This document shows positions 6,916-10,458 of a stretch of 10,458 bases of DNA, piece by piece. How positions within the stretch are numbered: the stretch's first letter is position 1; every line of letters begins with the position of its first letter. Origin of the DNA: Allobrachymonas sp. (GTDB taxonomy: Bacteria > Pseudomonadota > Gammaproteobacteria > Burkholderiales > Burkholderiaceae); the NCBI GenBank assembly GCA_030529305.1, contig JAUMXD010000052.1, forward strand, positions 1-10,458. Reading direction: 5' to 3'. A program made the translations under genes and the position numbers. The notes under the pieces were generated by a model, which was given only the letters and a program-made list of their open reading frames with translations, was not told where the DNA came from and did no database searches.

Positions 6916-8163
6916 ATGTTCAAGTTGCTGCGCTCCAACCGGTTTCGGCTGGCGATTGGCCTGGTGCTCGTGTGCGTGCTGCCAGCTATCGTGCTGCCGC
7001 ATTGGCCGTGGTTGCCCAGTGCCTATCAAAAACATCACTGGGTCAGCGTGGCAGTGGTGGTCGCGAGTTTCGTGGGCACGGTCTTCAGTTTGCGTAGCCT
7101 GAACCTGTTTCCGGGGCGGCGTTCGGCCGTGGCGGGTGTACCGTTGCTGGTGGTGTGGTATGCAGGCTTTGCCCTCATGCTGCTGCTGTGGCGGCTGCCC
7201 TATAGCCTGCAATACATCTTCGGCGGCTTTGCGCTTTCGGCCATTTGGCTGCTGAGCTATTCCATCGTCTTGTGGCGTGCGCGCCAGTGCAATCTGGCCT
7301 TTGTGCCCTTGGGGCGTGCCCTGCATCTGGATAGCTTGCCAGGCGCGAACTGGATTCGGCTGGATGAGCCGAAATTGCCCGATCGCACTTACATCCATGC
7401 CATCGTGGCCGATTTGCACGCGCCAGCCTTGAGCTACGCTTGGCAAAAATTCCTGGCCACCAGCACCCTGCGCAACATCCCTGTGTACAACATCCGCCAG
7501 GTGGAAGAGGCGCTGACCGGGCGTGTGCGCATCCACCACATGTACGAAAACACCGAAGGCTCCCTGCTGCCCAATCCCGTGTATGTGGGCATCAAATACT
7601 TGCTGGATGTGGCGCTGATTGTGGTGACTGCGCCTATCGTGCTGCCGCTCATGCTGGGCATTGCCGTCGCCATTCGGTGGGAAAGCCAAGGCCCGGCCAT
7701 CTTCAAGCAGCAAAGGGTTGGGCTGCACGGCAAGGAATTCACCATCTACAAATTCCGCAGCATGCGTCTGGACGCCGAAAAAGACGGCGCCAGCTTTGCC
7801 GAGGCCGACGACGATCGCGTCACGCGTGTGGGGCGCTACCTGCGCAAAACGCGGCTGGATGAGCTGCCGCAACTCTTCAATGTGATCAAAGGTGACATGA
7901 GCCTGATCGGCCCACGCCCCGAGCAGAAAGAGTTTGTCGAACAGTTCGAGCAGGAAATCCCCTTTTATCAATACCGGCACGTGCTGCGCCCCGGCATCTC
8001 GGGCTGGGCGCAAGTCATGCACGGCTACGCAGCAGGTGTGGATGAAACGCACACCAAGATCGAGCACGACTTCTATTACATCAAGCACTTCTCGGTCTGG
8101 CTGGACTTTTTGATCTTTTTGCTCACCCTCAAAACCATGATCACGGGTTTTGGCTCGCGGTGA
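6916..8163 (+). CDS. Membrane sugar-1-phosphate transferase (polyprenyl-phosphate glycosylphosphotransferase)
   Basis: This type of enzyme transfers a sugar-1-phosphate from a UDP-sugar to undecaprenyl phosphate in the inner membrane, the first step of exopolysaccharide, capsule or O-antigen synthesis. Of 415 residues, the first 120 contain about four hydrophobic segments (11-33, 40-59, 71-92, 98-120). A soluble region of about 100 residues follows, then a catalytic monotopic phosphoglycosyltransferase domain from about 225. That domain begins at KYLLD (227-231) before a hydrophobic membrane segment (232-252), then RVGLHGKEFTIYKFRSM (267-283), the catalytic Asp-Glu pair in TRLDELPQLFNVIKGDMSLIGPRPE (D315, E316), and RPGISGWAQV (358-367). 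The layout resembles WbaP-type enzymes; the sugar cannot be told. AGGA at 6901-6904 supports the ATG. No other polysaccharide genes lie in the window: an IS relic precedes it and phage genes follow. Confidence 0.93.
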   Translation: MFKLLRSNRFRLAIGLVLVCVLPAIVLPHWPWLPSAYQKHHWVSVAVVVASFVGTVFSLRSLNLFPGRRSAVAGVPLLVVWYAGFALMLLLWRLPYSLQYIFGGFALSAIWLLSYSIVLWRARQCNLAFVPLGRALHLDSLPGANWIRLDEPKLPDRTYIHAIVADLHAPALSYAWQKFLATSTLRNIPVYNIRQVEEALTGRVRIHHMYENTEGSLLPNPVYVGIKYLLDVALIVVTAPIVLPLMLGIAVAIRWESQGPAIFKQQRVGLHGKEFTIYKFRSMRLDAEKDGASFAEADDDRVTRVGRYLRKTRLDELPQLFNVIKGDMSLIGPRPEQKEFVEQFEQEIPFYQYRHVLRPGISGWAQVMHGYAAGVDETHTKIEHDFYYIKHFSVWLDFLIFLLTLKTMITGFGSR

Positions 8164-8181
8164 GTCGTGAGTGGGCTCTGA

Positions 8182-8556
8182 TTGAGAGCATTGAAGTATG
8201 CCGAATTTGGCGTAGCTGTACTGCTGAGCGTGCTGGTGTGGCTGATGGCCCCGCAGCAGCTGCCGGTGAGCGTGTACAAGCTGAGCCTGGTGGCAATGGC
8301 CGCCGTGGCGGGCTACTGGCTGGATCGCAGCCTTTTCCCGTATGCGCGGCCCGATCTGTTTTTGGATTTGCATGTCAACGATGCAGGCCAACACACCGGC
8401 AAAGCGGTGGAGTTTTTCAGCTTTACAGAACAGCACACTGCAGAGCAGTTGAGTGATGCTTCGCGCACCGATCAGCTGCGCCTGTTTGGCGTTTGCATGC
8501 TGCGCCGCGCGGGCATTGTGGCCGCCGCCATGATTGCCGTGGGCCTGGGGGCGTGA
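8182..8556 (+). CDS. Putative phage holin-like membrane protein
   Basis: This is a small protein of up to 124 residues with a hydrophobic segment near the N-terminus (about 9-23), a second one containing KLSLVAMAAVAGYWLDRSLFPYARP (33-57), and a third at the C-terminus (GIVAAAMIAVGLGA). The VYKLSLV...GYWLDRSLFPYARP block resembles the putative holins of Mu-like phages of Burkholderiales and Pseudomonas (from memory). A holin would pass or trigger endolysin at the inner membrane. The next gene, two bases on, is a lytic transglycosylase, which supports a lysis cassette. A TGA at 8179-8181 closes the frame, so only TTG starts (8182 or 8191) are available and no good Shine-Dalgarno is seen. The original start may be lost, or translation may be coupled to the preceding sugar transferase. 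Confidence 0.7.
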   Translation: MRALKYAEFGVAVLLSVLVWLMAPQQLPVSVYKLSLVAMAAVAGYWLDRSLFPYARPDLFLDLHVNDAGQHTGKAVEFFSFTEQHTAEQLSDASRTDQLRLFGVCMLRRAGIVAAAMIAVGLGA

Positions 8557-8558
8557 GC

Positions 8559-9076
8559 ATGTTGCGCCGTTTGATTGTTGTTGCGTTGCTGGCCTTGGGC
8601 CTGGCGGCCCAGGCACAGGCCCAGCCTGTGGGTTTGCAGATACCGGCGCGCGCCCACCAGTACCGCCGCGTGCTCACGCAGCAAGCCTACGCACAGTGGG
8701 GGCTGGATGCGCCCATTGCCGCACTGGCTGCGCAAGTGCATCAAGAAAGCGCCTGGCGGCCCGAAGCCGTGAGCCATGTGGGCGCACGTGGGTTGGCGCA
8801 ATTCATGCCAGCCACTGCGCGTTGGTGGTGCGAGCGCGAGGGTATGGATGATGAGCCGCCGCCGGGCCGCTCCCAAGGCGGCGAAGGCCCCCTCGGGGGC
8901 AGCGCAATACGCGTAGCGATGGAGCGTGGGGGGCTCATGCCTGCCTGCCGCATAACCCCAAGTGGGCACTGCGTGCAATGGTGGGCTACGACAAGTTTTT
9001 GTTTGATCGCGCGCCGCCACATCTGAGCGACTTTGATCGCCTGTGGCTGGCCCTGCGCGGCTACAACGGTGGTGAG
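8559..9076 (+). pseudogene. Phage lytic transglycosylase (SLT domain), disrupted by a repeat insertion
   Basis: The 5' part encodes a signal peptide (MLRRLIVVALLALGLAAQAQA, cleavage near 21) and the first half of an SLT lysozyme-like domain: VHQESAW with the catalytic Glu at 63, and GARGLAQFMPATA (75-87). This enzyme type cleaves murein to release phage progeny. At about 8850 the coding sense breaks off in a G+C-rich segment (8850-8938). The domain resumes in another frame with ACLPHNPKWALRAMVGYDKF and ends with the conserved LRGYNGGE at about 9076. Removing 89 bases (8850-8938) joins the halves in frame as EGMD-ACLPHNPKW, so the gene was interrupted once by an insertion. After YNGGE the similarity stops, and the C-terminus is replaced by the next phage segment. 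The start ATG lies two bases after the holin stop. Confidence 0.82.
8850..8938. repeat. G+C-rich interspersed palindromic repeat inserted in the transglycosylase gene
   Basis: This is an ~89-base unit bounded by ATGAGCC (8851-8857) and its inverse GGCTCAT (8932-8938). It carries an internal near-palindrome GGCCCCCTCGGGGGC (8886-8900) and a terminal GGAGCGTGGGGGG. An ATG trinucleotide occurs at both boundaries (8848-8850 and 8937-8939), possibly a short target duplication. The wording CCCCCTCGGGGGCAGCG...GGAGCGTGGGGG is one I remember as a dispersed intergenic repeat of Comamonadaceae genomes. That is recollection, not a search. It encodes nothing recognisable. Confidence 0.7.
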
Positions 9077-9131
9077 CGCGATGCACGCTTGGTGACGGAC
9101 ATCCTACAACGCTGGTCAAGCCCGCGAGCTG

Positions 9132-9713
9132 GTGCTCAAACAGATGGCCGAGGCGAAGCTGCGCGCAGCGGAAAAGGCACTGGCCGATGCCGCCCGCAAA
9201 GCAGGCGTGACAGTGCCCAAAATCGCCAAGGAAGTGGCCGATCAAGGCAACTGGAAAACGTTGGAGCGGCCCGATTTGCGGCAGATGACGCCACGAGCCG
9301 AAGCGCCGGAGATGTTGCCCAAAGCCAGCTCTTTAGAACAAGCTGTTTCAGTTCTGCGTGGAGCATTAGGAGTGCCCGTTGGTAAAGCACGTGGCGTGCA
9401 AACACCCGTAGGCCAAGTCACGATTTTGGAAGAGCTGCTGGTGCATGTAGTCGAAAAACGTCTGGATGGACGAGAACGCTATGCCCAGTTTGTTTTACCC
9501 ACGCTTATGCAACCGGATGAAGTATGGGCCACGGCTTATGACGATGGCACCAAGCGCAGGCGCTTCATCAAGCTGTTCACGGGGAGTAAATACGACATCG
9601 CCACCATCGTCATGCAGAACCCCAATGGCAGCATTCTCTGGAATGTGATCATTAGGGAGCGCAAGGGGATGAATAACTTGCGTGTGGGCGCGCTGGAATA
9701 TGCAGCGGAATGA
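9132..9713 (+). CDS. C-terminal remnant of Mu-like head (F-type) protein with a nuclease-like domain
   Basis: The frame is open from 9096 to the TGA at 9711-9713. A GTG at 9132 gives 193 residues; an ATG at 9144 is also possible. The first 30 residues are a charged helix (MAEAKLRAAEKALADAARKA), then a linker. From about residue 85 a compact domain reads VTILEELLVHVVEKRLDGRERY (97-118), LMQPDEVW (125-132), DDGTKRRRFIKLF (137-149), NPNGSILWNV (163-172) and MNNLRVGALEY (180-190). This pattern matches, from memory, the PBECR group (phage Barnase-EndoU-ColicinE5/D-RelE-like nucleases) found fused to the C-terminus of Mu-like F/minor head proteins. The bases just upstream (TSYNAGQ in the same frame) may be a last trace of the head domain. 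The following G-type gene supports the assignment. The head-morphogenesis part is missing, and activity of the remaining domain is unknown. Confidence 0.68.
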   Translation: MLKQMAEAKLRAAEKALADAARKAGVTVPKIAKEVADQGNWKTLERPDLRQMTPRAEAPEMLPKASSLEQAVSVLRGALGVPVGKARGVQTPVGQVTILEELLVHVVEKRLDGRERYAQFVLPTLMQPDEVWATAYDDGTKRRRFIKLFTGSKYDIATIVMQNPNGSILWNVIIRERKGMNNLRVGALEYAAE

Positions 9714-9840
9714 AAGAAAAAGCGCGCGGGGGATCATGCTCCCGCACCCGATTGGAGGTGGGGTCAGTTTCCAGGCAGCTATCGACCCAATCGCCAGCTA
9801 CTTTCGCGCCCCGCGTGCTTCGTGCTGATTTTAAAGGAGT
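9714..9840 (+). other. Spacer between the F remnant and the G-type gene
   Basis: No gene is seen. GCGGG (9728-9732) and CCCGC (9742-9746) form a short hairpin with no T-run on this strand. AAGGAG at 9834-9839 is a strong Shine-Dalgarno, seven bases before the ATG at 9847, and decides the start of the next gene. Confidence 0.5.
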
Positions 9841-9846
9841 ATGCAA

Positions 9847-10320
9847 ATGTTGACCATCAGCGTTCAAGACGCAGGCATACAAGATTATCTGCAGCAGCTG
9901 CACAGCAAGCTGGGCGACCTCACGCCCGTCTTGCACGATGTTGGGGTAGCCTTGGAAAGCCGCGTGAACCAGCGGTTCGAGACTCGCTCCGACCCCTTGG
10001 GTCGCGCTTGGCACCCGTGGGCTGAAAGAACGATTGCAAGCTATCCTTTTCCGCAAAGCAAGGCTGCCGCAAAGGCAGGTCGCGCTGGTCATCAGCGCCT
10101 GCTGGATCGCTATGGGGACATGCTGGCGGGACTCAGCTCGCAGGCCGATGCCAACAGCGTGCGCGTGGGCTTCGACAAGGGCTATGCAACCTTCCATGAG
10201 TTCGGCACCAAACACATGCCCCGCCGTGGCCTGCTGTTTGCCGACCCTGATGCTGGCACATTGGCCCCTGATGATGCAGAGTTGGTCATCGACATCTTGC
10301 AGCGGCATTTGTTCGCCTGA
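9847..10320 (+). CDS. Phage virion morphogenesis protein (Mu gpG-like)
   Basis: This 157-residue protein belongs, by pattern, to the phage virion morphogenesis / tail completion family (Mu gpG; Pfam Phage_tail_S as I recall), which acts late in capsid or tail assembly. The opening LTISVQDAGIQDYLQQLHSKLGDLTPVLHDVG is the usual helical start. RVNQRFETRSDPLGRAWHPW (39-58) is the family's F-x-x-x-x-DP-G-x-x-W core, and GYATFHEFGTKHMPRRGLLF (112-131) is the conserved HxFG...PxRxxL region. I chose the ATG at 9847 rather than the in-frame ATG at 9841 because the AAGGAG Shine-Dalgarno ends at 9839: one base before 9841, seven before 9847. The frame is intact, unlike its phage neighbours. It directly follows the F remnant, as G follows F in Mu, but the protease and major head genes expected next are absent. 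Confidence 0.85.
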   Translation: MLTISVQDAGIQDYLQQLHSKLGDLTPVLHDVGVALESRVNQRFETRSDPLGRAWHPWAERTIASYPFPQSKAAAKAGRAGHQRLLDRYGDMLAGLSSQADANSVRVGFDKGYATFHEFGTKHMPRRGLLFADPDAGTLAPDDAELVIDILQRHLFA

Positions 10321-10340
10321 TCCCCCCAGGCCAGCCACAA

Positions 10341-10368
10341 AAAAAGCCGGTTTTTGCACCGGCTTTTT
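10341..10368 (+). terminator. Rho-independent terminator after the G-type gene
   Basis: AAAAAGCCGGT (10341-10351) and ACCGGCTTTTT (10358-10368) form an 11-bp stem with a 6-base loop, followed by CTTTTTC. It lies 20 bases after the stop codon and ends the phage remnant's transcript. Confidence 0.92.
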
Positions 10369-10375
10369 CTTTTTC

Positions 10376-10458
10376 ACTATGTGCAAAGCGTTTTCAGAAC
10401 CCCGTCCCAATACATCCCCAAAAATCCCCCAAAATCCCAATTTATCTCACCCAACCCT
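10376..10458. other. C-run-rich tail of the window
   Basis: No gene is seen. The + strand has spaced C-runs (10400-10403, 10406-10408, 10416-10419, 10426-10430, 10436-10438), so the minus strand has G-runs of three to five separated by loops of five to seven bases, a pattern able to form a G-quadruplex. Confidence 0.4.

Noticed and set aside
6850..8616. A 588-codon open frame on the minus strand opposite the sugar transferase and holin
   Set aside because: The translation is His/Gln-rich, without domain signatures. The + strand carries a clear membrane transferase with catalytic motifs.
9728..9746. Hairpin GCGGG...CCCGC after the F remnant as a possible terminator
   Set aside because: It has only five solid base pairs and no T-run on the + strand. 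A T-run exists on the minus strand, but there is no minus-strand gene to end there.
1..10458. CRISPR arrays, rRNA or tRNA genes, or a replication origin
   Set aside because: No regularly spaced repeats, rRNA-like segments, cloverleaf folds or clusters of DnaA-box-like sequences were seen.

Overview
The window looks like a chromosomal segment of a G+C-rich betaproteobacterium, most likely Burkholderiales/Comamonadaceae. This rests on the protein sequences (MsrB, TsaB, RimI, MaeB, S20), the Spy/CpxP-like protein, and a short G+C-rich interspersed repeat of a kind I remember from Comamonadaceae genomes. No database search was possible, so the taxonomic call is an inference.

Layout. 1-4540 is ordinary core genome on the + strand: the 3' end of msrB with a strong terminator, the tsaB-rimI pair (tRNA t6A synthesis and ribosomal-protein acetylation), and maeB (malic enzyme fused to a phosphotransacetylase-like domain) with a hairpin-bearing leader. 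Two minus-strand transcription units follow: a secreted Spy/CpxP-like protein (4600-5067), convergent with maeB and sharing a bidirectional terminator, and rpsT (5405-5698), which has its own terminator and a perfect -10 box.

From about 5750 the window becomes accessory. An IS5-family element survives as a 675-bp relic at 6046-6720. It keeps both ends and flanking TA dinucleotides, but its transposase is shifted, nonsense-mutated and internally deleted. Next is an intact membrane sugar-1-phosphate transferase (6916-8163), which would start polyprenyl-linked polysaccharide assembly. Its stop codon is only 18 bases from a fragment of a Mu-like prophage: a holin-like protein, a secreted lytic transglycosylase broken by an ~89-bp G+C-rich repeat, the C-terminal nuclease-like part of an F-type head protein, and an intact G-type virion morphogenesis gene ending in a terminator at about 10368.

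The phage genes keep the expected relative order (lysis, then F, then G). Everything normally between lysis and F (terminase, portal) is gone, as are the early region, transposase, protease, major head and tail genes. This is a deletion remnant of about 2.1 kb, not a functional phage. The most interesting points are the repeat insertion inside the transglycosylase, the surviving nuclease-like ORF, the tight fusion of the remnant to the sugar transferase unit, and the hairpin clusters around maeB.
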